This document shows, in pieces, positions 27,345 through 36,651 of a stretch of 64,000 bases of DNA. The stretch is from Breoghania sp. L-A4 (GTDB taxonomy: Bacteria > Pseudomonadota > Alphaproteobacteria > Rhizobiales > Stappiaceae). Position 1 is the first letter of the stretch, and each line of letters begins with the position of its first letter. The notes beneath the pieces are model-generated. The model was not told where the DNA came from. It searched no databases and saw nothing but the letters and a program-made list of their open reading frames with translations. The DNA is taken from positions 2,519,579 to 2,583,578 of the forward strand of contig NZ_CP031841.1 of assembly GCF_003432385.1 (NCBI RefSeq). Reading direction: 5' to 3'. Position numbers and translations under genes: made by a program.

Positions 27345-28561
27345 TGATGAAAGCCGCGATCGACGCCAATTGGGCGGAGGAAGTGGAGTTCCTCAAGCGC
27401 CTCGTGCGCATTCCCAGCGACAATCCGCCGGGCGACTGCGAACCGCACGCGAGCGCCGTCGCCGACTTGCTGGAGGCCATGGGCTTCAGCGTCGAGCGCC
27501 ATCCGGTTCCCGAGCCATTCGTGCGCCAGAACGGCATGAAGTCGGTCACCAATCTGATCGTCCGCCAGACCTTCGGCGACGGCTCCGGACCCACCATCGC
27601 CCTCAACTCCCATGGCGATGTCGTGCCGCCGGGCGACGGCTGGACCACCGATCCTTACGGCGCGGAGGAGCGCGGCGGCGCCATCTACGGCCGCGGCGTC
27701 GCCGTCTCAAAATCGGACTTCGCCACCTACACGTTCGCGCTGAAGGCGCTGATGGCCGAGCCCGAGGGGCTCAACGGCACGATCGAACTGCATCTGACCT
27801 ATGACGAGGAAGCCGGCGGCTTCGTCGGCCCCAAGTGGCTGATCGAGCAGGAACTGACCAAGCCCGATTATGCGTTCTCCGCCGGCTTTTCCTATGCCAT
27901 CACCACGGCGCACAACGGCTGCCTGCATCTGGAGGTTCTGGTGCGCGGCCGACAGGCGCATGCCGCCATGCCGGAGACCGGCGCGGACGCGCTGGAGGCG
28001 ATGACGCCGATCCTCCAGGCGATCTATGAGGAGCGGGCCCGGCTGAACGCGATTCACAGCCAGACCAAGGGCATCGAGAGTCCGAAGATCACGGTCGGCC
28101 TGATTTCCGGCGGCATCAACACCAACGTGGTGCCCGACCGCGTCACCCTGCGGCTGGACCGCCGCCTGATCCCGGAGGAAAACGGTCTCGCGGTGGAACA
28201 GGCGCTGCGCGAGTTGATCACCAACGCCTGCCCGGCGACGCCGGGCATCGAGGTGGAATGCCGCCGCATCATGCTGGCCGAGCCGCTTCGCACCCTTCCG
28301 GGCACCGATGTTCTTGTGGCCGCGGTCAAGCGCCACGCGGAGGCCGTCCTCGGCACCGAGATCAACGCCACCGGCGTGCCGCTCTACACCGACGCGCGGC
28401 ATTACTCGGAAGCGGGCATCCCGACGATCCTCTATGGCGCGGGCCCGCGCTCGATCCTCGATGCCAACGCCCACGGCGCCGATGAGCACCTGCAACTCAC
28501 CGATCTGCGTGCCGCCACCGAAGTCGTCGCCCTGGCGCTCAAGGACCTGCTGAGCGCATAG
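27344..28561 (+). CDS. M20 family (ArgE/DapE/ACY1-like) hydrolase with altered metal motif
   Basis: A 405-residue M20 hydrolase coupled to allC by a TGATG overlap. The first metal motif NSHGDVVPPG near residue 88 and the catalytic Glu pair in TYDEEAGGF near 152 are normal, and SGGINTNVVPDRVTLRLDRR and YTDARHYSEAG follow as in the family. The second signature, usually G-R-G-x-x-D-x-K-G, reads GRGVAVSKSD near 116: the bridging-metal Asp is Val. It might use the Asp four residues on, bind one metal, or have an unusual substrate. It may act on a ureido or carbamoyl product of allantoate breakdown, but the substrate is not known. Confidence 0.75.
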   Translation: MMKAAIDANWAEEVEFLKRLVRIPSDNPPGDCEPHASAVADLLEAMGFSVERHPVPEPFVRQNGMKSVTNLIVRQTFGDGSGPTIALNSHGDVVPPGDGWTTDPYGAEERGGAIYGRGVAVSKSDFATYTFALKALMAEPEGLNGTIELHLTYDEEAGGFVGPKWLIEQELTKPDYAFSAGFSYAITTAHNGCLHLEVLVRGRQAHAAMPETGADALEAMTPILQAIYEERARLNAIHSQTKGIESPKITVGLISGGINTNVVPDRVTLRLDRRLIPEENGLAVEQALRELITNACPATPGIEVECRRIMLAEPLRTLPGTDVLVAAVKRHAEAVLGTEINATGVPLYTDARHYSEAGIPTILYGAGPRSILDANAHGADEHLQLTDLRAATEVVALALKDLLSA

Positions 28562-28580
28562 GGAACTCCATGCAAGCCGC

Positions 28581-28702
28581 CATCCTTCGAGACGGCCGCC
28601 ATGCGGCCTCCTCAGGATGAGGGCTATCGTGTTGATAGGTCGAGATAATCACAACACGGGGACCTCATCCTGAGGAGGGCCGAAGGCCCGTCTCGAAGGA
28701 TG
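28581..28702. repeat. Inverted pair of CATCCTTCGAGACGG elements, copy 1
   Basis: The left arm 28581-28622 begins CATCCTTCGAGACGG and ends CCTCAGGATGAGG; the right arm 28663-28702 is its reverse complement, differing mainly in the centre. The spacer continues the dyad (GTGTTGAT opposite ATCACAACAC). The same element pair recurs at 43137-43269. Confidence 0.8.
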
Positions 28703-28802
28703 GGCGGTTTACGCGGCTGCGGACCCCTGGCGTCTGCGCTGCCGAACGTCCGTCGTAACGTTCGGATTGCGCGTCAGCCGGCCTGTATCGCACGTGCCGC
28801 GT

Positions 28803-28899
28803 GGATGCCCGGGACATGCCCGAGCATGACGAAAACGTCTGTCTTTTCAGATCTCTGAACCCCGCTTTCGTCATCCTCGGCCTCGTGCCGAGGATCCAT
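28803..28899. repeat. Inverted pair of CGTCATCCTCGG-type elements, copy 1
   Basis: CGTCATCCTCGGCC then CGTGCCGAGGATCCAT (28869-28899) faces a diverged inverted partner at 28803-28832. Each arm is itself a hairpin. A close relative lies at 42060-42134. Confidence 0.6.
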
Positions 28900-28985
28900 C
28901 TGCGCCGCCTGTGACACGCTCTGAGAGCAGCGAAAGCAACGATGCGACCGGCTCTTTGAGCGATGAATCGGAGACTGAAGAGCCC

Positions 28986-30032
28986 CTAAATCTCCAGCAC
29001 CACGCGACCCATGATGGTGCCGGCGCGCAGGTCGTCCAGCGCCTGGTTGGCGGCCGACAGCGGCCGGGTCTCGACGGGGATTGAGGAGACTTTTCCGGCG
29101 CGGACGATCTCGAGCATCTCGCGCGCTTCGGGAAGCGAGCCGACGAAGCTGCCCTCGATGCCGATCACGCGCATGGCGAACATCGGGATGGGAATGGTGA
29201 ACGACCCGCCGATCAGCCCGGCGACGACAACCTTGCCGGATTTCCGCAGCACGCTCTGGGCGAAATTCAGCGAGCTTTCCGCGCCCGCGAAATCCACCGC
29301 GCCGAACACGCCGCCGGTCTGGGCAAGGAACGCCTTGCGCGCCTCACGGTCCGACGGATCGAACGCGGCGGCCGCGCCCGCGCCCATTGCCGCGCGCCGC
29401 TTCGCCGGATCGATGTCCGCCACATAGGGCGCGTGCTCGAACAGCGCCCTGGCGAAGGCCAGCCCCATCATGCCGACGCCGCCAAGCCCCACCAGCAGCA
29501 GCGGGCCGCGTTTCGCCTGCGCTTCCAGCCGCTTGAGCGCGGAATAGGCTGTGAGGCCCGAACACATGAAGCTGCCGGCGATGCGCGGGTCGATGCCGTC
29601 ATAGTTCAGCAGATAGCGCGGATGCGGCACCATCACGTGGGTCGAATAGCCGCCGTTCACGTTGATGCCGAGCTGGCGCGGCTTGGCGCACAGGTGCTCG
29701 TCGCCCTCCGCGCAGGTGGGGCAGTCGCCGCATCCGATCCACGGATAGACCACGGCGCGCTTGCCGATTGTGACGCCCGTCGCATCCGGACCCATGGCGC
29801 ACACGCTGCCTTCGATCTCGTGACCCAGTGTGAAGGGCAATTCGCGGCCGGCGCGCACATCCAGTTGCTTGCCGCCGCCAAGATCGAAGTGCCCGTCGTG
29901 GATATGCACGTCGGAGTGGCAGACGCCGCAATGGTTGATCTGAATGAGGACTTCCGTGCCGGTGGGCGCGGGGGTCTCGGCCGAGGTTTCCGCCAGGGGC
30001 GCTCCGTATTCGATGATGCTCTGGTTCTGCAC
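28986..30032 (-). CDS. Zinc-dependent alcohol dehydrogenase (medium-chain)
   Basis: A 348-residue MDR enzyme. The catalytic zinc ligands fit Cys38 in CGVCHSD and GHE at 70-72; the structural zinc set is Cys101, 104, 107 and 115 in GCGDCPTCAEGDEHLC. The nucleotide-binding VGLGGVGMMG lies near residue 176. Both zinc sites are intact, so it is probably active with NAD(H) or NADP(H) on primary alcohols or aldehydes. It follows rsmA with 32 bp between and might be read through from that operon, though it is not a usual member. Confidence 0.82.
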   Translation of the reverse strand: MQNQSIIEYGAPLAETSAETPAPTGTEVLIQINHCGVCHSDVHIHDGHFDLGGGKQLDVRAGRELPFTLGHEIEGSVCAMGPDATGVTIGKRAVVYPWIGCGDCPTCAEGDEHLCAKPRQLGINVNGGYSTHVMVPHPRYLLNYDGIDPRIAGSFMCSGLTAYSALKRLEAQAKRGPLLLVGLGGVGMMGLAFARALFEHAPYVADIDPAKRRAAMGAGAAAAFDPSDREARKAFLAQTGGVFGAVDFAGAESSLNFAQSVLRKSGKVVVAGLIGGSFTIPIPMFAMRVIGIEGSFVGSLPEAREMLEIVRAGKVSSIPVETRPLSAANQALDDLRAGTIMGRVVLEI

Positions 30033-30064
30033 TGCGGAACGCTCCCTCGTGAAATATCCTGTGT

Positions 30065-30928
30065 TTACTGAGCCTTATTGGAGCGCTCACGCAGCGAATT
30101 TGCAAGCGCCACGAAGCCCGACACCGGAATTTCTTCCGCGCGCGCCGTCTCGTTCAGCCCGGCATCGTCCAGCAGAGCGGCCGGCGCGACGTTCAGCGCC
30201 TTGAGACTTGAGCGCAGCATCTTGCGCCGCTGACCGAAGGCGGCGGCCGTCACCCGGCGCAGATACCGGATATCGCAGTCCATGGGCTCGAGGATCGGCT
30301 CCAGATGCACCACGGCGGAGGTCACTTTCGGGGGCGGTGTGAACGCTTGCGGCGCAATGTCGAACAGCATCCGCGCGCGGGTGCGCCACCCGGCCAGCAC
30401 GCCGAGTCGGCCATAGGCCTTGTCCACCTCGCTCGCCACGATGCGCTCGGCGACTTCTTTCTGGAACATCAGCGTCAGGGACTGCCACCAGGGCGGCCAC
30501 GGATCGCATTCGAGCCAGCCGGTGAGCAGTTGCGTGCCGACGTTGTAGGGCAGGTTCGCGACCACCTTGACCGGACCGTCGACGCCGGCGGCCAGCGCCG
30601 CCATGTCGATTTCCAGGGCATCGCCTTCGATGATCGTGAGGCGGCCGGGATAGTGATCGGCAATCTCGCGAAGTGCTGCCAGGCAGCGCCTGTCCTTCTC
30701 GATGGCGATCACGGCCTTGGCGCCTTCCGCGAGAAGCCCGCGCGTCAGCCCGCCCGGACCGGGGCCGACCTCGACCACCGTGACGCCCTCAAGCGCACCG
30801 GAGGAGCGGGCGATGCGCGCGGTGAGATTCAGATCGAGCAGGAAATTCTGGCCCAGCGACTTGCGCGCATCCAGCCCATGCGTGGCGATGACGTCGCGCA
30901 GCGGCGGCAGATCGTCGATCTGCGGCAT
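30065..30928 (-). CDS. rsmA: 16S rRNA (adenine(1518)-N(6)/adenine(1519)-N(6))-dimethyltransferase
   Basis: A 287-residue KsgA/RsmA enzyme that dimethylates two adjacent adenines in the 3' hairpin of 16S rRNA during small-subunit assembly. It has [10 protein letters not shown] near 23-32, SAM motif [16 protein letters not shown] near 51, the IEGDALEID segment near 100 and the catalytic [11 protein letters not shown] near 124. Its ATG overlaps the pdxA stop by one base, the classic pdxA-rsmA arrangement. Confidence 0.95.
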   Translation of the reverse strand: MPQIDDLPPLRDVIATHGLDARKSLGQNFLLDLNLTARIARSSGALEGVTVVEVGPGPGGLTRGLLAEGAKAVIAIEKDRRCLAALREIADHYPGRLTIIEGDALEIDMAALAAGVDGPVKVVANLPYNVGTQLLTGWLECDPWPPWWQSLTLMFQKEVAERIVASEVDKAYGRLGVLAGWRTRARMLFDIAPQAFTPPPKVTSAVVHLEPILEPMDCDIRYLRRVTAAAFGQRRKMLRSSLKALNVAPAALLDDAGLNETARAEEIPVSGFVALANSLRERSNKAQ

Positions 30929-31947
30929 CAGCCCGCGCCTCGCGCGCTGAGCCTTGCGGCCAGCCGCAAGGCGGCGATCAGGCTGTCGGGCCGCGCCTTG
31001 CCGCTCGCGGCGATGTCGAAGGCCGTGCCGTGATCGGGAGAGGTGCGCACGAAGGGCAGCCCCAGGGTCACGTTGACGCTTTCGTCGAACGCGAGGGTCT
31101 TCACTGGGATCAGCGCCTGGTCATGGTAGCAGGCGAGCGCGCAATCGTATTGGGCGCGCGCGCGCGGGTGGAACATGGTGTCAGCGGGCAGGGGGCCGAC
31201 GATGTCGATGCCCTCTTCGCGGAGTTCGGCAATCGCCGGTTCCAGAATGGTCCGCTCCTCGCGGCCCATGCTGCCGTTTTCGCCCGCATGGGGGTTGAGC
31301 CCCGCCAGCGCCAGCCGCGGCCGGTCAATTCCGAAGCGCGTGTGCAGCTCGTGGTCGGCGATGCGCGCCACGAGCCGAATCCGCTTGCTGGTCAGGGCGC
31401 CGGGAACATCGGCCAGCGGGATGTGCACGGTGATCGGGATGGCCATCAGGTCGGGGCCCGCCAGAAGCATCACGGGTTCATGCGCGGTTTCCGGCCAGAA
31501 CCGTTCGGCGAGCATGCCGAGAAACTCCGTGTGGCCGGGATGCCTGAAGCCCGCGTCGTAGAGGGATTTCTTGTTGATCGGATTGGTGACGATGCCGCCG
31601 GCCCGGCCTTCCGCCACATGCGCGACGGCAGTCTCGATCGCCTCGATGACGGCGGCAGCCGCCTCGCGCGACGGCTCGCCGGGCGTGTCGGGCGCGCGAT
31701 TGTCGAGAGCCACCACAGGAAGCGCGCTCGCGAAATGCCCCATGGCCTCTTCGGGCGTGCAAACGACGATCGGAACGTCCAGCGCCATCCGCCGGGCCCG
31801 GCTTGCCAGCATCTCGGGATCGCCGAGCACATAGAATGGCTGCAACGATGCCGCGTCGCGCCGTTGCCAGGCGATGAGTGTGAGGTCGGGGCCGATTCCG
31901 GCGGGCTCGCCCATGGTCAGGGCAAGAGGCGCGTGCGGCGCTGTCAT
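30928..31947 (-). CDS. pdxA: 4-hydroxythreonine-4-phosphate dehydrogenase
   Basis: A 339-residue enzyme of pyridoxal 5'-phosphate biosynthesis. It opens with [15 protein letters not shown], the PdxA signature, and has [23 protein letters not shown] near 137-159 (His ligand region), [15 protein letters not shown] near 214 and [21 protein letters not shown] near 266, with the HDQ motif. It is fused in transcription between surA and rsmA. Confidence 0.94.
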   Translation of the reverse strand: MTAPHAPLALTMGEPAGIGPDLTLIAWQRRDAASLQPFYVLGDPEMLASRARRMALDVPIVVCTPEEAMGHFASALPVVALDNRAPDTPGEPSREAAAAVIEAIETAVAHVAEGRAGGIVTNPINKKSLYDAGFRHPGHTEFLGMLAERFWPETAHEPVMLLAGPDLMAIPITVHIPLADVPGALTSKRIRLVARIADHELHTRFGIDRPRLALAGLNPHAGENGSMGREERTILEPAIAELREEGIDIVGPLPADTMFHPRARAQYDCALACYHDQALIPVKTLAFDESVNVTLGLPFVRTSPDHGTAFDIAASGKARPDSLIAALRLAARLSARGAG

Positions 31948-31998
31948 GCGGCGAAACGTTTCATGAAGCGAGCCTGGTCCTGTCCAAACACGATCATA

Positions 31999-32937
31999 CT
32001 AGCGATAATCGATAACCGCGTTGCGGCGCAGTTCGCGCAGGTAGCGGCGGGACATCATCTCGCCTTCCTTGTTGCGCAGGTCGCTTTCCACCTTGTTGCG
32101 CGCCGCCGCGTCGCTCTGGATCTCGCGTTTGTTGCAGACGGCGAAGATCTCGATGCCGTTTCCGGTCTCAACCGGCTTTCCGAGCCGGCCCGTCTCGACG
32201 CCTTCGAGCGAGTCACGGATGTTGGCCGGCAATTCGGGCAACAGCCGGATGCCGAGCGGCTTGACCACGACCTCATTGTATTCGCTGGTCAGCTTCAAGC
32301 CTTCCTCGCATGACGAGAAGCGCTTGCGCAGGTCATTGGCCTCGCCGCGGCGCTTCGTTGTCAGGGACTTCGACGATTTGCGCGGCACCACGAAAATGAG
32401 CTGGGTGATCGTGACTTCCGTCGTGGTCTCCTCGCTGTCACCGTCCTGCTTCTGCAGCGCGGCGATGATTTCCTGCTCGCTGATGTTGATCGTGCGGCGG
32501 AAGCGCCCGCGTACGACTTCGGCCCAGGCCATTTCGGCGCCGATGCGGGCCTTGAGCGTGCTGGGCTGAACGCCGGCGCGCGACAGCGCCTTGCCGAGTT
32601 GCGACGGCGACATCTTGGTGCGCGACGCGATCTGCGCGAAGGCTTCGTCGACCTGAGCATCGCTGACGCTGGTTCCGGTGCGCTTGGCCTCCTGCGTCTT
32701 GATGTGCTCGTCGATGAGTTCCTCGAGCGCCGCCTTCTTCGCCGCTCCGGCCGAGCGGCGCGTCGTCAGCTGCAGGAGCCGGGCTCGCTGCGCGATGTCG
32801 TAGCTGGTGATCGCCTCGTCGTTGACCACCACCTCGATGGATGTCTGTGCATGCGCCGGCTGCGCCGCAAGCGGTGCCAGCGCGCAGGCCGCGGCCAGCA
32901 CAAGGCCGCGAATATGGTCCCAACGCGGAGATGTCAT
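31999..32937 (-). CDS. SurA-type periplasmic chaperone / peptidylprolyl isomerase
   Basis: A 312-residue exported protein. The N-terminus has a cleavable signal (RGLVLAAACALAPLAAQPAHA), followed by SIEVVVNDEAITSYDIAQRARLL, the start of the SurA N-terminal domain, and then a parvulin-like region rich in TEVTITQLIFVVP. SurA assists outer-membrane protein folding, which fits its place after lptD. I prefer ATG 32937 (GGGAG upstream) although ATG 32964 is possible. The parvulin active-site residues are not well defined here, so isomerase activity is uncertain. Confidence 0.82.
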   Translation of the reverse strand: MTSPRWDHIRGLVLAAACALAPLAAQPAHAQTSIEVVVNDEAITSYDIAQRARLLQLTTRRSAGAAKKAALEELIDEHIKTQEAKRTGTSVSDAQVDEAFAQIASRTKMSPSQLGKALSRAGVQPSTLKARIGAEMAWAEVVRGRFRRTINISEQEIIAALQKQDGDSEETTTEVTITQLIFVVPRKSSKSLTTKRRGEANDLRKRFSSCEEGLKLTSEYNEVVVKPLGIRLLPELPANIRDSLEGVETGRLGKPVETGNGIEIFAVCNKREIQSDAAARNKVESDLRNKEGEMMSRRYLRELRRNAVIDYR

Positions 32938-33136
32938 TGTCGGCTCTCCCAAGTCTGCATTCATCGGATCCTTGTTCTGGCAGGATCCGTCTATCGGGTC
33001 GCGCGTGCGCGCGTCATTCGGCGATTGGTGTGCTTCGGCGGTTCTGAAACCGCCCGCAGCGTCCCTCACAGTGCGTTGCCCCGCCGGTTTGGCGAAACGA
33101 TGGCAACGGCCGGAACCACGCGCGGTTTGCGAAAAT

Positions 33137-35560
33137 TCAGTTCTTGACGTCCGTCGTCACTTGCGTATCGCCCAGGGTGCGCAGGCCAACGCGCAGGAAC
33201 ACGGTCTGGTCGGTTGTGTTGCCGTTGTTGCGGCTGCGGTCCTCGGCAAACGCCAGCGACATGGAGAAGCCCTCGTCGTCATAGCCGACGCCGAAGGCAT
33301 CGCGCACCAGATTGCTGTTCTGCAGGTCATAGCGCAGCGAGCCGAAGACCCGCCAATTGGTCAGAAGCCGCACCGAGCTCGCCGCCTGCAGTTCCTCGCG
33401 GTTGTCGGATATGCCGAGGTCCGGCTGCGCACCCAGGAAGCCGTAGGTGAACGAGGTGGTCATCGGCCCGGTGATGCCCGAGGCCTGGATTTCCGCGCGC
33501 TGGACGGTGAAGTCGTCCTTGTCGAAACGGGCGCGGGCGCCCAGGCGGAAGCCGGTGTTGGTGTCGAAATACACCCGCGACACATAGTCGGACATGTCGG
33601 TCTGCAGGCCCGAGCTCGACGACGTGGAAAGCAGGTCCGTCGTCTTGTAGGAGTTCTCGCCCGCCAGATGGAACGAGCGGCCGACCAGGGCGCTGACGAA
33701 GCCGCCGGTGTACATCTGCAGCTTGTACTGCAGGCCGATATTGGCCCGCGTGCCGCCTTCGTTGCGGTCGTAGCCGGAAAACTTGTCGTATTCGAACAGC
33801 GTCGTGTCGTCGAACACCAGGCTTTGGGCGTCGTCGTTGGGCAACTCGCCGATGCGCTGCTCGTTCGGCCGCACGATCACCTGGGCGATCGGCTCGAACA
33901 CCTGGCTGCCGCCCTCGAACGCCGCCAGGATCGGGTAGCGGTACTCCAGCCCGATGGCGGGCATCCCGCGCACCACGACCGCGTCGTCGGTCAGCGTCGT
34001 TACGTTGGGGTCGGCGGAGGCGAGGAAATAGAGGTCCGTCTTCGCGTAGGCGAACGGCGTGAACACCTGGCCGATCGGATCGATGATCGTCCGCCGCCAT
34101 TCCGCCTGCAGGCTGGCGCGGGTGAACGTGCCCTCGACGCCGCGGAAGTGATCGACGACGCCATCTGGACTGAAGGCATCCGTGCGCTCACGCGTCAGCG
34201 AGGTGAAATTGGTGTCCAGCGACAGCTCGCCGCCGATGACCGGATTGTCGAAGACATAGGAATAGTCGATGACCGGATGCACGACGGGCTGCTTGGCCTG
34301 AAGATCCTGGTCGACCCGCGAAAATGGTCCCACCGGCGCATTGGTGATGTTTGTCGGGTCGTCGTCCTGCAGCACCCGGAAGGAATAGGCCTTGGCGTCG
34401 AAGTGGTTTCGATCGCCCATACCGGTCAGATAGATCTTCGAGATGACCTCGTCGCCATCCGCGCCCTGGATGTCATAGTCCTTGACGAAGGCCCGGTCCG
34501 TGAAATGCGACAGGTCCCAGCCCCAGTCCCAGCGGTCGTTGATCGCGAACTGGCCCTTGGTGTTGATGAAGCCGCGCAGATCCCGGTCGCCGCTGGTGCC
34601 GGCGAATTCCTCGGGGCTTTCCTGCCGGATGCCCGCGCCATACAGCGAGTAGGAGCCAGATTCCAGCCGGTGGCGGAAGTTGGCCTGCAGCAGCGCGCCC
34701 TGGCGCGACAGCGGGGTCGGCGTGAAGGTCACGTCGTAGTTCGGCGCCAGCACCCAGTGATAGGGAACCGAGATGCCGACGCCCAGCCGGTTGTCATAGA
34801 CGGTGGTTGGCGACAGGAAGCCGGACTTCTGCTTCACGGTCGGATCGGGGTGCGACATGAACGGCAGATAGGCCACCGGAACGCCCCAGAATTCGAGCCG
34901 GGCGTCCTCGTAGTAGACCGTCTTCTCGCTCTGCTTGTGGATGATCTTCGCCGCCTTGATGCGCCACAGCGGCGGCTTGTCCGGCGGTGTTCTCGGCCTG
35001 GTGTAGACCGTGTAGGTGCCGTCCTCGAACACCGTCGTCTCGCCTTCCTCGCGCGTGGCGCTGGCGGCGGTGAAACGGGTGCGCTGGACGGTGTCGACCC
35101 GCAGCGAGCGGGCGAAGCCGCTGCGGAAGTCGTCGGACAGCTCCATGGAGTCGGTCCTGATCACGTTGCCGTCCGGTTCCGTCAGGCGCACGTTGCCCTC
35201 GGCGAACAGCCGCGAGCGTGCGCGATCGAGCGTCACCCGCTCGGCTTCCAGCGTGTAGTCGGAATAATAGATCTGCACGTTGCCGACGGCCGAGACAATG
35301 TCGTTGTCGTAGTCGTACTGCAGCTCCGCCGCTTCGAGCAGCATCTGCTCGTCCGGGTGGGCGCCGCGGGTCAGGGCGCTCTCGATGGAGTCCTGCGCGC
35401 GCGCGTCCGCGCTCAAGCCGTTCAGCGCCGCGATGCCGCAGGCGCCGGCGGCCGCGAACAGCGCCAAAAAGGAGATGGAACCACGCAGCGCACGCGCGAA
35501 AGCTGTGCGCTTCCGCGGGCTGTCGAGCCTCTTGGGCCGGAGGACGAAGACGGCCGACAT
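33137..35560 (-). CDS. lptD: LPS-assembly protein LptD
   Basis: An 807-residue outer-membrane protein that inserts LPS into the outer leaflet. The signal region ends near residue 55 (ADARAQ). An OstA/LptA-like N-terminal domain follows (AAELQYDYDNDIVSAVGNVQIYY region, then RTDSMELSDDFRSGFARSL), then the long C-terminal beta barrel with alternating residues, aromatic girdles and FWGVPVAYLPFMSHPDPTVK. A plug-region motif and few cysteines are visible, as in other alphaproteobacterial LptD, so the disulfide pattern of E. coli is absent. Its ATG shares one base with the lptG stop. Confidence 0.92.
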   Translation of the reverse strand: MSAVFVLRPKRLDSPRKRTAFARALRGSISFLALFAAAGACGIAALNGLSADARAQDSIESALTRGAHPDEQMLLEAAELQYDYDNDIVSAVGNVQIYYSDYTLEAERVTLDRARSRLFAEGNVRLTEPDGNVIRTDSMELSDDFRSGFARSLRVDTVQRTRFTAASATREEGETTVFEDGTYTVYTRPRTPPDKPPLWRIKAAKIIHKQSEKTVYYEDARLEFWGVPVAYLPFMSHPDPTVKQKSGFLSPTTVYDNRLGVGISVPYHWVLAPNYDVTFTPTPLSRQGALLQANFRHRLESGSYSLYGAGIRQESPEEFAGTSGDRDLRGFINTKGQFAINDRWDWGWDLSHFTDRAFVKDYDIQGADGDEVISKIYLTGMGDRNHFDAKAYSFRVLQDDDPTNITNAPVGPFSRVDQDLQAKQPVVHPVIDYSYVFDNPVIGGELSLDTNFTSLTRERTDAFSPDGVVDHFRGVEGTFTRASLQAEWRRTIIDPIGQVFTPFAYAKTDLYFLASADPNVTTLTDDAVVVRGMPAIGLEYRYPILAAFEGGSQVFEPIAQVIVRPNEQRIGELPNDDAQSLVFDDTTLFEYDKFSGYDRNEGGTRANIGLQYKLQMYTGGFVSALVGRSFHLAGENSYKTTDLLSTSSSSGLQTDMSDYVSRVYFDTNTGFRLGARARFDKDDFTVQRAEIQASGITGPMTTSFTYGFLGAQPDLGISDNREELQAASSVRLLTNWRVFGSLRYDLQNSNLVRDAFGVGYDDEGFSMSLAFAEDRSRNNGNTTDQTVFLRVGLRTLGDTQVTTDVKN

Positions 35561-36651
35561 CAACCATCCTCCTGGTGCAATAGGATCGTGAAACCCATAA
35601 GCGTCGCTACAATTCCCGGTGACCATGCGGCGATGACGGGCGACACGATGCCAGCCCCCCCGAGGTCCTTTGCAAGTTCGGTGAGAACATAAAGCACGAA
35701 CCCCGCTGATATTCCACCCAGAATCAGTTTTCCCAGGCCTCCGAGGCGAGAAATTCTGAGGGAAACGGCGGCGGCAATCAAAACCATCGCCGTCAGCAGC
35801 AGCGGCCGCGCCAGAAGCATCTGGTATTGGAGAGAATACCGATGCGCGGGCAGGCTGGCGCGCTGGGCCAGTTCGATGAAGCGCGGCAGCTCCCAAAACG
35901 AGATCGAATCGGGCGCCGCGATGCTCTCGCGCACCTCCAGCGGCCCGAGATATGTGCTGACGATGTAGGACGCGTAGGTCCGTGGCTCGTCTTCCGCCGT
36001 GTAGACGGTGACGCCTTCCAAATTCCAGGCGCCATCGTCAAGCCGCGCGCTGTCCGCCTCGATGCGTTCGCGGAAGCTGCCGTCCTTGTTGAAGGTGAAG
36101 ACCGTGACGCCGAACAGCCGCAGACCCTGGTCCAGCGACTGCTTGGCGCGCAATATGGTTTCCCCGTCCAGCCCGTCCTGACGCAGCCACGCCTCGCTGG
36201 TGGTCTGCAGTAGCAGCTTCTGCTCGTTGCCGAACAGGCTGACGCCGAGTGCGTCTGACTTGTCCTTCAGGTACACGGCGGCGGGATTGAACAGCGTGAT
36301 GCTGGCGATCCCCAAAACGATGGCGACCAGCAGCGCCGGCGCACTGAACTGCCACACCGAGGCGCCGGCGGCGCGGGCGATCACCAGCTCCAGCCGCCGG
36401 CTGAGCGCCACGAAGGCGGCGATCGAGCCGAACAGCGCGGCGAACGGCAGGACCTGTTCCAGCAGCATCGGCACCCGCAGCAGCGAGATCAGCGCCACCC
36501 GCGCGACGGTGAAGCCCTCGCGGTCGCCGCCGCGCCGGACCAGTTCCAGGAAATCGAACAGGAACAGCAGCGTGGCCGCCATGACGATCAGCCCGAGGAT
36601 GGCGGTCAGGAAGCGTCCCGACACATAGCGGGTGAGGGTCATGCCGATCAT
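35560..36651 (-). CDS. lptG: LPS export ABC transporter permease LptG
   Basis: A 363-residue YjgP/YjgQ family permease with three N-terminal membrane segments, a periplasmic jellyroll domain (roughly 110-260) and three C-terminal segments. MTLTRYVSGRFLTAILGL opens the protein. With LptF and LptB it extracts LPS from the inner membrane. The start ATG 36651 overlaps the lptF stop as ATGA, and the stop overlaps lptD. Confidence 0.93.
   Translation of the reverse strand: MIGMTLTRYVSGRFLTAILGLIVMAATLLFLFDFLELVRRGGDREGFTVARVALISLLRVPMLLEQVLPFAALFGSIAAFVALSRRLELVIARAAGASVWQFSAPALLVAIVLGIASITLFNPAAVYLKDKSDALGVSLFGNEQKLLLQTTSEAWLRQDGLDGETILRAKQSLDQGLRLFGVTVFTFNKDGSFRERIEADSARLDDGAWNLEGVTVYTAEDEPRTYASYIVSTYLGPLEVRESIAAPDSISFWELPRFIELAQRASLPAHRYSLQYQMLLARPLLLTAMVLIAAAVSLRISRLGGLGKLILGGISAGFVLYVLTELAKDLGGAGIVSPVIAAWSPGIVATLMGFTILLHQEDG

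Larger units (their letters stand above)
28562..28985. other. 424 bp gene-free gap with two paired inverted repeats
   Basis: Between the M20 gene and the alcohol dehydrogenase stop (convergent) there is no supported coding region. The gap holds two different inverted repeat pairs, at 28581-28702 and 28803-28899, annotated separately; both may also end transcription from either side. Confidence 0.6.

Noticed and set aside
28581-28702. Inverted pair considered as an IS remnant with terminal inverted repeats
   Set aside because: Only about 40 bp separates the arms, there is no transposase fragment and no target duplication; a palindromic intergenic element fits better.
32807-35692. A 961-codon open frame on the plus strand opposite surA and lptD
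   Set aside because: It is antisense to conserved lptD and has the composition of a shadow frame; no motif is visible.
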